Part shown: positions 8,974-16,283 of the stretch, one piece after another | Layout: each line of letters opens with the position of its first letter | Position numbering within the stretch: the stretch's first letter is position 1 | Assembly (NCBI RefSeq): GCF_000717185.1 | Contig: NZ_JNYE01000098.1 | Location: 1 to 29,867, forward strand | Reading direction: 5' to 3' | Source: Kitasatospora phosalacinea | GTDB lineage: Bacteria; Actinomycetota; Actinomycetes; Streptomycetales; Streptomycetaceae | DNA: 29,867 nucleotides | Position numbers and translations under genes: made by a program | The notes under the pieces: model-generated | What the model saw: the letters and a program-made list of their open reading frames with translations, nothing else | Told to the model about the DNA's origin: nothing | Databases searched by the model: none

Positions 8974-10125
8974 TCAGTGCCGGACGGGGATCACGCCGGT
9001 CAGCCAGGTGAAGACGTCCGGCACCATCGGCCTCCACACGTCGCTGCTGTGCGCGCCGCTGGTCTCCTGCACGGTGACGGTGGTGGGGGCCTGGGCGGCG
9101 GCCCGCAGCGCCTCGCCCGCCTCCAGGCCGTCGCCCCGGTTGCCGCTGACGTACAGGGCGGTCCGCGGCGGGGTCTTCGCGGACCTCAGGATGTTCAGCG
9201 GGTTGGAGACCTCCCGCAGGTGCGGGTCCTTCGCGGTCAGCGACTTGCCCTCGGTGGCCGGGTCGTTGTACCCGGAGAGGCTGATCCCGGCCCGGTAGCG
9301 GTCCGGGTGCTCCAGGGCGAGCTTGGCCGCGCAGTGGGCGCCCGCCGAGTACCCGGCCACCGCCCAGCGCTCGGCCGACGGGTCGGCGCGGAAGTTGTCG
9401 AGCACCATCTGCGGGACGTCGCGCGACAGCCAGGCGTCCGCGTTGACCTTGCCGGGGACGTCCGCGCAGCCGGTGTCGGTGTTCTCGCCCAGCAGGTTGG
9501 TGCGCGGCGAGACCAGGATGAACGGGGCGACCTGCCCGCTCTGCATCAGCGGCCGCAGCTGCTCGGACACCTTCAGGGTGCCGAACCAGGTCTTCGAGGA
9601 GCCCGGCCAGCCCGGCAGCAGCTCCACCACGGGGAAGGACCTGTCCTTGTACGCGGGGTCGTCGTACTGCGGCGGCAGCCACACCAGCACCTCGCCGTCC
9701 ACGCCGGAGACCGCGCCCCTCAGGTCGGTGGTCCGCACGTCGTCCGGGACCTTCGGGTCGCCGACCGGCTCGAACTGCTGGACCACCTTGGTGCGCTGTG
9801 CGTCGTTGCCGGGGGCGCCCGCCCCGCCCGCCCCGCCGTCGGCCTGCGCCTGCAGGTCCGGCACCGCGCGGACGTGGTTGCCGGTGCCCAGCAGGTCGTC
9901 CCAGCTGCCGTAGATCAGGTTGGCGTTGTTCACCATGACGAACACCGTGAGGACGGCCGTGAGCTGACAGAACAACAGCATCGCGATCCTGGACAGCGCC
10001 TGGAAGGGCCGCGGCCCGCGCACCCGGCCCCAGAGCAGCAGCGCCACCGCGATCGAGACCGGCACCAGGGCGATCGTGAGGAGGAGGAACGGGGTGCCTG
10101 TCAGCTGCATGTGGGTCTCTCGCAT
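8974..10125 (-). CDS. Membrane-anchored alpha/beta-hydrolase (esterase-like)
   Basis: This 383-aa protein has two N-terminal membrane segments (about residues 13-30 and 45-66) and then an extracytoplasmic alpha/beta-hydrolase domain of the putative esterase (esterase D/antigen 85-like) family. The nucleophile elbow is AVAGYSAGAH. A later GNRGDGLEAG may supply the acidic residue, and the His in ETSGAHSSDVWRPM completes a plausible triad. VVELLPGWPGSSKTW and FILVSPRTNLLGE are further strand/turn motifs of the fold. Relatives act as esterases or acyltransferases on lipids or cell-surface glycans; the substrate is unknown here. The start may be ATG 10125 or ATG 10110; both have only weak Shine-Dalgarno sequences (GGAC or GAGAG). 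It diverges from the ROK kinase gene across a comparatively AT-rich 220-nt region. Confidence 0.85.
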   Translation of the reverse strand: MRETHMQLTGTPFLLLTIALVPVSIAVALLLWGRVRGPRPFQALSRIAMLLFCQLTAVLTVFVMVNNANLIYGSWDDLLGTGNHVRAVPDLQAQADGGAGGAGAPGNDAQRTKVVQQFEPVGDPKVPDDVRTTDLRGAVSGVDGEVLVWLPPQYDDPAYKDRSFPVVELLPGWPGSSKTWFGTLKVSEQLRPLMQSGQVAPFILVSPRTNLLGENTDTGCADVPGKVNADAWLSRDVPQMVLDNFRADPSAERWAVAGYSAGAHCAAKLALEHPDRYRAGISLSGYNDPATEGKSLTAKDPHLREVSNPLNILRSAKTPPRTALYVSGNRGDGLEAGEALRAAAQAPTTVTVQETSGAHSSDVWRPMVPDVFTWLTGVIPVRH

Positions 10126-10348
10126 CGGTTCGTCCGGCCGTCCGGGGCAAGGTCCCCCGGTTCACGCATCACACTTGTCAGACTGCGTCACACAGTCGGT
10201 CAGTTGCTGTCGACACTCGCGGAAACCTGAGAGGAACATCACGTTTTCGTGAGAATCCGCTGTGCGTCCTGCGCTCAGTCTGCCAGTTCGCCCACAGCCT
10301 TCCGCCCCCCGGACCGCAACCTTCACCCCATCAAGGAGCATTCGTTCC
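10126..10348. promoter_or_regulatory. Divergent promoter region, esterase / ROK kinase
   Basis: This 223-nt gap is clearly lower in GC than its surroundings, as promoter regions here tend to be. It contains TCACG-tttt-CGTGA, a 14-nt perfect inverted repeat (10239-10252), the 8-bp palindrome TGTCGACA at about 10208-10215, and ACTG-cgtcaca-CAGT at about 10182-10196. A TTGTCA at about 10174 could be a -35 box, but no convincing -10 follows at the right distance. AAGGAG at 10333-10338 is the ribosome binding site for GTG 10349. Confidence 0.5.
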
Positions 10349-11458
10349 GTGACCCGAGCCAACGGCCCCGCCCGCCCCGTCCTGCCCAGCCTGCTGGGCC
10401 TCGGCCCGCGCGCCGAGCGCCGCCGCCGCACCCTCCCCGCGGGGGTGCTGAAGCTCCCCACCATCGGGGTGGACATCGGCGGCACCAAGGTGGTCGCGGG
10501 CGTGGTCGACGGGGACGGCAACGTCGTGGACCGGCTGCGCACCGAGACGCCCGACAAGAGCAAGAGCCCCAAGGTGGTCGAGGACGTCATCGTCGACCTG
10601 GTCCTGCAACTCGCCGACAAGCACGACGTGCACGCGGTCGGTGTCGGCGCGGCGGGCTGGGTGGACGCCGAACGCTCCACCGTGCTGTTCTCCCCGCACC
10701 TGAACTGGCGCGGGGAGCCGCTGCAGCAGGCGCTCAGCTCCCGGCTGCGCTTCCCCGTCGTGGTCGAGAACGACGCCAACGCCGCGGCCTGGGCCGAGTG
10801 GCGCTTCGGCGCCGGACGCGGCGAGGACCACATGGTGATGATCACCCTGGGCACCGGGATCGGCGGCGCGCAGGTCCGCGACGGCCACGTCGACCGGGGC
10901 AAGCACGGCCTGGCCGGGGAGTTCGGCCACATGCAGGTGGTGCCCGGCGGCCACCGCTGCCCGTGCGGCAACCGCGGCTGCTGGGAGCAGTACTCCTCCG
11001 GCAACGCGCTGGTCCGCGAGGCCCGCGGACTGGCCGCCGAGGAGTCCCCGGTGGTGCAGCCGCTGCTGGCCCGGGCCGGCGGCACCCCGCTGGGCATCAC
11101 CGGCCCGCTGGTCACCGAGGCCGCCCGCGACGGCGACGCCGTCGCCGTCGAACTGCTCTACGAGGTCGGCCGCTGGCTCGGCGTCGGCATGGCCAACCTG
11201 GCCGCCGCCCTCGACCCCGGCCGCTTCGTCGTCGGCGGCGGCGTCAGCGAGGCGGGCGACCTGCTGCTCGCCCCCGCCCGGGACGCCTTCCGCCGCACCC
11301 TCACCGGCCGCGGCTTCCGCCCCGAGGCCGAGATCGCGCACGCCGCCCTCGGCAACGAGGCCGGCCTGGTCGGCGCCGCGGACCTGGCCCGCCAGGTCGC
11401 CCGCCGCTTCCGCACCGTCAAGCGCCGCCGGGTGGAGCGCTCCGCGGACGGCGGCTGA
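10349..11458 (+). CDS. ROK-family sugar kinase (glucokinase-like)
   Basis: This 369-aa ROK protein phosphorylates a hexose such as glucose or an N-acetylated amino sugar with ATP in the cytoplasm. The phosphate-binding loop is TIGVDIGGTKVVAG (about residues 37-50). The sugar-binding and catalytic region VVENDANAAAWAEW contains the catalytic Asp. GTGIGGAQV and GEFGHMQV follow, and the ROK zinc signature is CPCGNRGCWEQY (Cys-x-Cys-x4-Cys plus the upstream His). All key residues are intact. No helix-turn-helix is present, so it is an enzyme rather than a ROK repressor. The GTG 10349 start is chosen because AAGGAG lies 10 nt upstream; the longer open frame gives an unrelated basic tail. About 30 residues of basic N-terminal extension precede the kinase fold and are unusual next to compact ROK glucokinases. 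Substrate not assignable. Confidence 0.9.
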   Translation: MTRANGPARPVLPSLLGLGPRAERRRRTLPAGVLKLPTIGVDIGGTKVVAGVVDGDGNVVDRLRTETPDKSKSPKVVEDVIVDLVLQLADKHDVHAVGVGAAGWVDAERSTVLFSPHLNWRGEPLQQALSSRLRFPVVVENDANAAAWAEWRFGAGRGEDHMVMITLGTGIGGAQVRDGHVDRGKHGLAGEFGHMQVVPGGHRCPCGNRGCWEQYSSGNALVREARGLAAEESPVVQPLLARAGGTPLGITGPLVTEAARDGDAVAVELLYEVGRWLGVGMANLAAALDPGRFVVGGGVSEAGDLLLAPARDAFRRTLTGRGFRPEAEIAHAALGNEAGLVGAADLARQVARRFRTVKRRRVERSADGG

Positions 11459-11470
11459 CCGCCGGAGGGG

Positions 11471-11489
11471 TGTTGACGCCGCGTCAACA
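11471..11489. promoter_or_regulatory. Perfect 19-nt palindrome between ROK kinase and ggt
   Basis: TGTTGACG-CCG-CGTCAACA has perfect 8-bp arms with a 3-nt spacer, 12 nt after the ROK kinase stop and about 95 nt before the ggt start. Only short GC flanks and no T-tract accompany it, so an operator is more likely than a terminator. The left arm contains TTGACG, a good -35 hexamer, which would place the palindrome across a promoter for ggt. No clear -10 box was identified. Confidence 0.6.
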
Positions 11490-11584
11490 TCCGGTGAACG
11501 CGCCCCGGTTGGCCGAACCTGCTGTTGTCCGGTGCACGCCGGGTGTGGGAGAACGGGGGACCGACGCCGACCCAGGGAGGCCGC

Positions 11585-13384
11585 ATGCGCGCCCGCACCC
11601 GTCTCGTCCCCCTCCTCGCGCTCGTCACCGCCACCGGACTGCTGGCCGCCCCCGCGCAGGCCGCCCCCGGCGGCGGGGCCCCGCCGGGCAAGCAGCCCGT
11701 CGCGGTCGGCCGGGGCGGCGCGGTGGCCAGCGTGGACGCCGACGCCACCGCGGCCGGCCTGGAGGTGCTGAAGCACGGCGGCAACGCGGTGGACGCCGCC
11801 GTCGCGACCGCCGCCGCGCTCGGCGTCACCGAGCCCTACTCGGCCGGGATCGGCGGCGGCGGGTACTTCGTCCACTACGACGCCCGCACCGGGAAGGTCG
11901 AGACCATCGACGGCCGGGAGACCGCCTCCCGGCACGCCGACAGCTCCCTGTTCCTGGAGGACGGCAAGCCGCTCGCCTTCGACGACGCCGTCACCAGCGG
12001 CCTGTCGGTCGGCGTGCCCGGCGCCGCCGCGACCTGGCAGCGGGCGCTCCAGCGCTGGGGCAGCCGCAGCCTGGGCCAGGTGCTGGAGCCCGCCGAGCGG
12101 ATCGCCGAGCGCGGGTTCACCGTCGACCGGACCTTCCAGGACCAGACCGCCGCCAACCGGGCCAGGTTCCAGGACTTCCCGGCCAGCCGCGACCTCTTCC
12201 TGCCCGGCGGGCAGCTCCCGGCCGTCGGCTCCACCTTCCGCAACCCCGACCTGGCCGCCACCTACCGCGAGCTGGGCCGCCGCGGCACCGACGCGCTGTA
12301 CCGCGGCCCGATCGGCGCCGACGTCGTGCGCACCCTCCAGCACCCGCCCGTCGACCCCGCCTCCGGCCGCACCGCCCGCCCCGGGAAGGTCGACGCCGCC
12401 GACCTGGCCGCCTACCGGGTCCGCGACCAGGCCCCGACCCACGTCACCTACCGGGGCCTGGACGTGTACGGCATCGCGCCGTCCTCCTCCGGCGGGACGA
12501 CGGTCGGCGAGGCGCTGAACATCCTCTCCGCGAGCAGCCGCGCCGACCTCGCCGACCCCGTCCGCTACGACCACCGCTTCCTGGAGGCCAGCCGGATCGC
12601 GTTCGCCGACCGCAACCGCTGGGTCGGCGACCCCGCCGCCGTCCAGGTGCCGACCCGGCAGCTCCTCGACCCCGGCTACGGCGCCGCCCGGGCCTGCCTG
12701 ATCGACCCCGAGCACGCCCTGACCAGCCCGCTCGCCCCCGGCGACCCGTACCACCCGGCGGCCTGCGGCAGCACCGGGCAGCCCGCCGCCGAACCGTACG
12801 AGGGGCAGAGCACCACCCACCTGACCGTCGCCGACCGCTGGGGCGACGTGGTCTCCTACACGCTGACCATCGAGCAGACCGGCGGCAGCGGCATCACCGT
12901 CCCCGGCCGCGGCTTCCTGCTCAACAACGAGCTCACCGACTTCAACTTCGCGCCGCTCACCCCCGGCGTCCCCGACCCGAACCTGCCCGGCCCCGGCAAG
13001 CGGCCGCGGTCCTCGATCTCGCCGACGATCGTGCTCAAGGACGGCGAGCCCTACCTGGCGCTCGGCTCGCCCGGCGGCGCCACCATCATCACCACCGTCC
13101 TGCAGGTGCTGACCGGCCGGGTCGACCGCGGGCTGACGCTGGAACAGGCCATCGCCGCGCCCCGGGCCAGCCAGCGCAACACCGCCGCCACCCAGGCCGA
13201 ACCCGCCTTCCTGGCCTCGCCCGAGGCGGCGCGGCTGCAGGCGCTGGGCCACGTGTTCGCGGCCACCCCGGAGATCGGCGCCGCCACCGGCGTCGAACGG
13301 CTCCCGGACGGCCGCTGGCTGGCCGCCGCCGAACCCGTCCGGCGCGGCGGGGGAGCGGCGGGGGTGGTGCGCCCCTCGCGCTGA
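11585..13384 (+). CDS. ggt: Secreted gamma-glutamyltransferase
   Basis: This 599-aa enzyme hydrolyses or transfers the gamma-glutamyl group of glutathione and related compounds outside the cell. A Sec signal peptide covers about residues 1-27 (basic start, hydrophobic core LLALVTATGLLAA, cleavage near AQA). The precursor splits itself before the catalytic threonine, which I place at Thr410 in GQSTTHLTVADRWG. After it come the conserved GSGITVPGRGFLLNNELTDF and GSPGGATIITTV, the oxyanion and substrate region. Upstream, GGNAVDAAVATAAALGVTEP and SSSGGTTVGEALNIL are also family signatures. The length is typical. ATG 11585 has a strong AGGGAGG box. It stands alone between a ROK kinase and exonuclease III. 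A palindrome upstream may regulate it. Confidence 0.95.
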   Translation: MRARTRLVPLLALVTATGLLAAPAQAAPGGGAPPGKQPVAVGRGGAVASVDADATAAGLEVLKHGGNAVDAAVATAAALGVTEPYSAGIGGGGYFVHYDARTGKVETIDGRETASRHADSSLFLEDGKPLAFDDAVTSGLSVGVPGAAATWQRALQRWGSRSLGQVLEPAERIAERGFTVDRTFQDQTAANRARFQDFPASRDLFLPGGQLPAVGSTFRNPDLAATYRELGRRGTDALYRGPIGADVVRTLQHPPVDPASGRTARPGKVDAADLAAYRVRDQAPTHVTYRGLDVYGIAPSSSGGTTVGEALNILSASSRADLADPVRYDHRFLEASRIAFADRNRWVGDPAAVQVPTRQLLDPGYGAARACLIDPEHALTSPLAPGDPYHPAACGSTGQPAAEPYEGQSTTHLTVADRWGDVVSYTLTIEQTGGSGITVPGRGFLLNNELTDFNFAPLTPGVPDPNLPGPGKRPRSSISPTIVLKDGEPYLALGSPGGATIITTVLQVLTGRVDRGLTLEQAIAAPRASQRNTAATQAEPAFLASPEAARLQALGHVFAATPEIGAATGVERLPDGRWLAAAEPVRRGGGAAGVVRPSR

Positions 13385-13434
13385 GCCCGCGCTCGATCCG
13401 ACGTCAACTGCCGGGTGCTGTCGGCGGCGGGCGG

Positions 13435-13440
13435 TATGTT
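13435..13440 (+). promoter_or_regulatory. Probable -10 box of the exonuclease III gene
   Basis: TATGTT stands in a GC-rich gap 65 nt upstream of the GTG 13505 start, with GAGGGAAGG as ribosome binding site further down. No convincing -35 hexamer is seen at 16-19 nt. Confidence 0.4.
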
Positions 13441-13504
13441 CGGACGGGGTGCCCGGCCCGCGCGCCGGGGCCCCGTCCGTCCGCACCGCCGAGGGAAGGC
13501 CGCC

Positions 13505-14308
13505 GTGACCGTCCGCATCGCCACCTGGAACATCAACTCCGTCACCGCCCGGCTGCCCAAGCTGCTGGAGTGGCTGGAGTCCGCCAAGCCGGACGTGCTC
13601 TGCCTGCAGGAACTCAAGTGCGCCACCGACGCGTTCCCCGCCGAGGCGGTCGCCGAGCTCGGCTACGCCTCCGCCGCGCACGGCGACGGCCGGTGGAACG
13701 GCGTCGCCCTGCTGTCGCGGATCGGCCTGGAGGACGTGGTCCGCGACCTGCCCGCCCAGCCCGGCTACCTCGCCGAGGACGCGCTGCTCCCGGTCGTCGA
13801 ACCGCGCGCCGTCGCCGCGACCTGCGGCCCCGTCCGGGTCTGGTCGGTGTACGTGCCCAACGGCCGCGAGGTCGACCACGCGCACTACCGCTACAAGCTG
13901 GAGTGGATGGCCGCGCTGCGCGACGCCGTCCGCGAGGACGCGGCGGGCGGGCGCCCGTTCGCCGTCCTCGGTGACTTCAACGTCGCCCCCACCGACGAGG
14001 ACGTCTTCGACCTCGTCGCCTTCGAGGGCCTCACCCACGTCACCGCCCCCGAGCGCGCCACCCTCGCCGCCCTCCGCGAGATCGGCCTGCAGGACGTCGT
14101 CCCGCGCCCCCTCAAGTACGACCGCCCGTACACCTTCTGGGACTACCGGGCGCTGGCCTTCCCGAAGAACCGCGGCATGCGGATCGACCTGACGTACGCC
14201 AACAAGCCGTTCGCGGACGCCGTCACCGACACCTACGTGGACCGCGAGGCCCGCAAGGGCAAGGGCACGTCGGACCACGCGCCGGTGGTGGTCGACCTCG
14301 ACCTGTGA
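13505..14308 (+). CDS. xth: Exodeoxyribonuclease III
   Basis: This 267-aa enzyme is almost the same length as Escherichia coli exonuclease III and belongs to the EEP endonuclease/phosphatase superfamily. It cuts DNA at abasic sites and removes 3'-blocking groups in base excision repair. The ordered motifs are ATWNINSVTARLPKLLEWL (about 6-24), the metal-ligand Glu in CLQELK (about 33-38), VYVPNGREVDH, the catalytic GDFNVAPTDEDVFD, TFWDYR, GMRIDLTYAN, and the C-terminal catalytic Asp-His in GTSDHAPVVVDLDL. All catalytic residues are present. The start is GTG 13505, preceded by GAGGGAAGG; the longer upstream frame is basic low-complexity sequence. It is followed by a converging hypothetical gene. 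No sign of transfer or damage. Confidence 0.95.
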   Translation: MTVRIATWNINSVTARLPKLLEWLESAKPDVLCLQELKCATDAFPAEAVAELGYASAAHGDGRWNGVALLSRIGLEDVVRDLPAQPGYLAEDALLPVVEPRAVAATCGPVRVWSVYVPNGREVDHAHYRYKLEWMAALRDAVREDAAGGRPFAVLGDFNVAPTDEDVFDLVAFEGLTHVTAPERATLAALREIGLQDVVPRPLKYDRPYTFWDYRALAFPKNRGMRIDLTYANKPFADAVTDTYVDREARKGKGTSDHAPVVVDLDL

Positions 14309-14426
14309 GCCGGGCTCGGGGCAGTCCGTCCACCGGGCCGCCCAGGCAGGGGCCCGGCGGTGCACCGCGGCGGCCGGCACCCGCCCGATCCGTTCGAGCC
14401 GCGCCGTTCTCGCCGTTCCTCCGGTG

Positions 14427-14957
14427 TCAGGACAGGGGGGCGAGGAGGAGCTCCGAGAGGAGGTCCGGTAGCAGCGGGTTCTCGACGGCGTCCTCGAGGC
14501 CTCCCCAGGCGAACACCGCGGTGGCGAACACCCGCAGCCGGTCGGGCTCGGACAGCTCCCAGACGCCCGACCGGCCGCGGCCCACCGACCGTCCGTCCTC
14601 GAGCAGTTCGGTGCGCACCAGGCCGCGGCGGACGAAGCGCAGGGTGCGCCCGCCGACCTCGAACTGCACGTAGCGGCGGGAGCGCAGCAGGTGGCGGGTG
14701 CGTGCGGTGACACGTGCCTCCGCGCCCTCGAAGTCGGCCGCCAGTCCGCCGCGGCGGGCCGCCCTGACGGCGTGGCGGCCGGGCACGAACTGGAGCAGCC
14801 CGCCGAGCGGGCGGCCGTCGAGCTCCAGCCGCCAGTCCCGTCGGCCCTGGGTCCGGAAGCTGATCTCGATCTTCTCCGGGGAGCGGTGCAACACCAGCTC
14901 GCCGAGCGGTGTCTTCATCGCCGTCGTTTCGCTCCTGCGGAGCGCCGTGAACTCCAT
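14427..14957 (-). CDS. Hypothetical protein (176 aa)
   Basis: I do not recognise this family. The 176-residue product looks like a soluble beta-rich protein. It has many alternating charged and hydrophobic stretches (EISFRTQGRRDWRLELDGRP, then YVQFEVGGRTLRFVRRGLV) and a hydrophobic C-terminal helix region (VFATAVFAWGGLEDAVENP, then LLSELLLAPL). No signal peptide or catalytic motif is visible. ATG 14957 follows a weak GGGAC; ATG 14918 is an alternative that would remove 13 residues. It diverges from the PadR gene and shares its 115-nt promoter region. A -35/-10 pair CTGACG-17-TACCCT is visible upstream on the minus strand, and a near-palindrome touches its -35. Co-control with the PadR-ABC operon is therefore likely, but that is inference. 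Confidence 0.75.
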   Translation of the reverse strand: MEFTALRRSETTAMKTPLGELVLHRSPEKIEISFRTQGRRDWRLELDGRPLGGLLQFVPGRHAVRAARRGGLAADFEGAEARVTARTRHLLRSRRYVQFEVGGRTLRFVRRGLVRTELLEDGRSVGRGRSGVWELSEPDRLRVFATAVFAWGGLEDAVENPLLPDLLSELLLAPLS

Positions 14958-14992
14958 GCCGTCCCGCCCTGTTGCCGGAAAACCCCAGGTGG

Positions 14993-15021
14993 AGGGTAGT
15001 GGGCGGAGGGTCGTCCGTCAG
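14993..15021 (-). promoter_or_regulatory. Promoter of the 176-aa hypothetical gene
   Basis: On the minus strand CTGACG (15021-15016) and TACCCT (14998-14993) are separated by 17 nt, a good match to an actinobacterial housekeeping promoter. The predicted transcription start is about 30 nt upstream of ATG 14957. Confidence 0.55.
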
Positions 15022-15052
15022 TACTCTCCGAGTGTATAGACGTGGAGTGTAC
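15021..15052. promoter_or_regulatory. Probable PadR operator
   Basis: GTACTCTCC and GGAGTGTAC are inverted repeats matching at 8 of 9 positions, centred between two divergent promoters. GAGTGTA also occurs twice in direct orientation (15030-15036 and 15045-15051). The right arm lies just past the -35 of the padR promoter and the left arm touches the -35 of the divergent gene, so a bound repressor could block both. Confidence 0.6.
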
Positions 15053-15066
15053 GCGCGGCGTAGGCT
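15037..15066 (+). promoter_or_regulatory. Promoter of the PadR-ABC operon (leaderless)
   Basis: TAGACG (15037-15042) and TAGGCT (15061-15066) are separated by 18 nt. The ATG of the PadR gene begins 6 nt after the -10 box, so the message probably starts at or within a base of the start codon; no Shine-Dalgarno sequence is present. Confidence 0.65.
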
Positions 15067-15072
15067 CCTGCC

Positions 15073-15600
15073 ATGAGCGTTTCACTCACCCTGCTCGGGC
15101 TCCTCGAACGCGAGCCCAGCCACGGCTACGACCTCAAGCGCGACTACGACGCCTTCTTCGGCCGCGGGAAGCCGCTGCCCTTCGGCCAGGTGTACGCGAC
15201 CCTCGGGCGGCTCGCCCGGGACGGCAAGGTGGTGGTCGGCGACCCCGAGGCCGGCGACGGGCCGGACCGCAAGCGGTACGTGATCACCGAGGCCGGGGCC
15301 ACCGAGTTCGAGGACTGGCTGAGCGAACCGGTCGCCGCCGAACCCCACCTGCAGACCGTGCTGTTCAGCAAGGTCGTGCTCGCCCTGATGCTCGGCCGCG
15401 ACGCCGAGCGCTACCTCGACACCCAGCGCGCCGCCCACCTGAAGCGGATGCGCGAACTCACCGAGGTCAAGCGCTCCGGCAGCCTGGTCGACGCCCTGCT
15501 CGCCGACCACGGCCTGTTCCACCTGGAGTCCGACCTGCGCTGGATCGACCTCACCGCCGCCCGCCTGGACGCCCTCGCCGCGGAGGTGACCGCGCGATGA
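15073..15600 (+). CDS. PadR-family transcriptional regulator
   Basis: This 175-aa protein has an N-terminal winged helix (about residues 1-90) with the PadR signature LTLLGLLEREPSHGYDLKRD, then GQVYATLGRLARDGKV and KRYVITEAGATEFEDWL. The C-terminal helical dimerisation domain (about 95-175) is of the Vir_AT-like type found in longer PadR proteins. ATG 15073 has no ribosome binding site but lies 6 nt from a TAGGCT -10 box, indicating leaderless translation. Its stop overlaps the start of the ABC ATPase (ATGA), so all three genes should be co-expressed. PadR proteins next to ABC exporters usually repress them and release on binding a toxic compound. A near-palindrome upstream is the likely operator. 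The inducer cannot be predicted. Confidence 0.92.
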   Translation: MSVSLTLLGLLEREPSHGYDLKRDYDAFFGRGKPLPFGQVYATLGRLARDGKVVVGDPEAGDGPDRKRYVITEAGATEFEDWLSEPVAAEPHLQTVLFSKVVLALMLGRDAERYLDTQRAAHLKRMRELTEVKRSGSLVDALLADHGLFHLESDLRWIDLTAARLDALAAEVTAR

Positions 15601-16283
15601 CCGCCCCCCTGCTCGAGGCCCGCGGCGTCACCCTCTCCTTCGGCGAGACCCCCGCCCTGCGCGGCGCCGACCTGGCCGTCGACGCCGGGGAGGTCCTCGC
15701 CGTGATGGGCCCCTCCGGCTCCGGCAAGTCCACCCTGCTGCACTGCCTGGCCGGCATCCTCGCCCCCGACGGCGGCGAGGTCCACTTCGACGGCCGCCGG
15801 ATCGACCGCCTCGGCGAACAGGAGCGCAGCACCCTGCGCCGCGACAGCTTCGGCTTCGTCTTCCAGTTCGGCCAGCTCGTCCCCGAGCTGAGCGCCGAGG
15901 AGAACGTCGCCCTGCCGCTGCTGCTCGGCGGCGCCAGGCGCGCCGACGCGCTGGCCCGGGCCCGCGCCTGGTTCCCGAAGCTCGGCCTGGACGGGCTGGA
16001 GCGCCGCCGCTCCGGCGAGCTCTCCGGCGGCCAGGCCCAGCGCGTCGCCCTGGCCCGCGGCCTGGTCGCCGAGCCCCGCGTCCTGTTCGCCGACGAACCC
16101 ACCGGCGCGCTCGACTCGCTCACCGGCGAACACGTGATGGACCTGCTGGTCGACTCCGCCCGCAGCCAGGGCACCACCGTCGTCCTGGTCACCCACGAGG
16201 CCAGGATCGCCGCCTACGCCGACCGCGAGACCATCGTCCGCGACGGCCGCGCCACCTCGCTGACCGGACGGGCCGCCCGGTGA
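15597..16283 (+). CDS. ABC transporter ATP-binding protein (MacB/LolD type)
   Basis: This 228-aa cytoplasmic ATPase powers the permease encoded next to it. The Walker A motif is GPSGSGKST (residues 38-46), the Q-loop glutamine is in FVFQFGQLVPE (near 90), the ABC signature is LSGGQAQR (142-149), Walker B is RVLFADEPTGALD (161-173), and the switch histidine is in VLVTHEAR (H200). FADEPTGALDS is the form typical of the MacB/LolD/FtsE subfamily, which works with FtsX-type permeases by mechanotransmission rather than by a classical transport channel. The gene overlaps the PadR gene at its start (ATGA) and the permease at its end (GTGA). The substrate may be a peptide, lipid or antibiotic; the sequence does not say which. 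Confidence 0.94.
   Translation: MTAPLLEARGVTLSFGETPALRGADLAVDAGEVLAVMGPSGSGKSTLLHCLAGILAPDGGEVHFDGRRIDRLGEQERSTLRRDSFGFVFQFGQLVPELSAEENVALPLLLGGARRADALARARAWFPKLGLDGLERRRSGELSGGQAQRVALARGLVAEPRVLFADEPTGALDSLTGEHVMDLLVDSARSQGTTVVLVTHEARIAAYADRETIVRDGRATSLTGRAAR

Noticed and set aside
10249..13974. Very long open frame (over 1200 codons) across the ROK kinase and ggt region
   Set aside because: It is an off-frame shadow of high-GC genes: almost only Arg, Pro, Gly and Ala, with no family motif, while the real genes in other frames are unmistakable.
15411..16196. Minus-strand frame opposite the ABC ATPase
   Set aside because: Shadow of the ATPase gene, with Gly/Ala/Gln-rich composition and no motifs.
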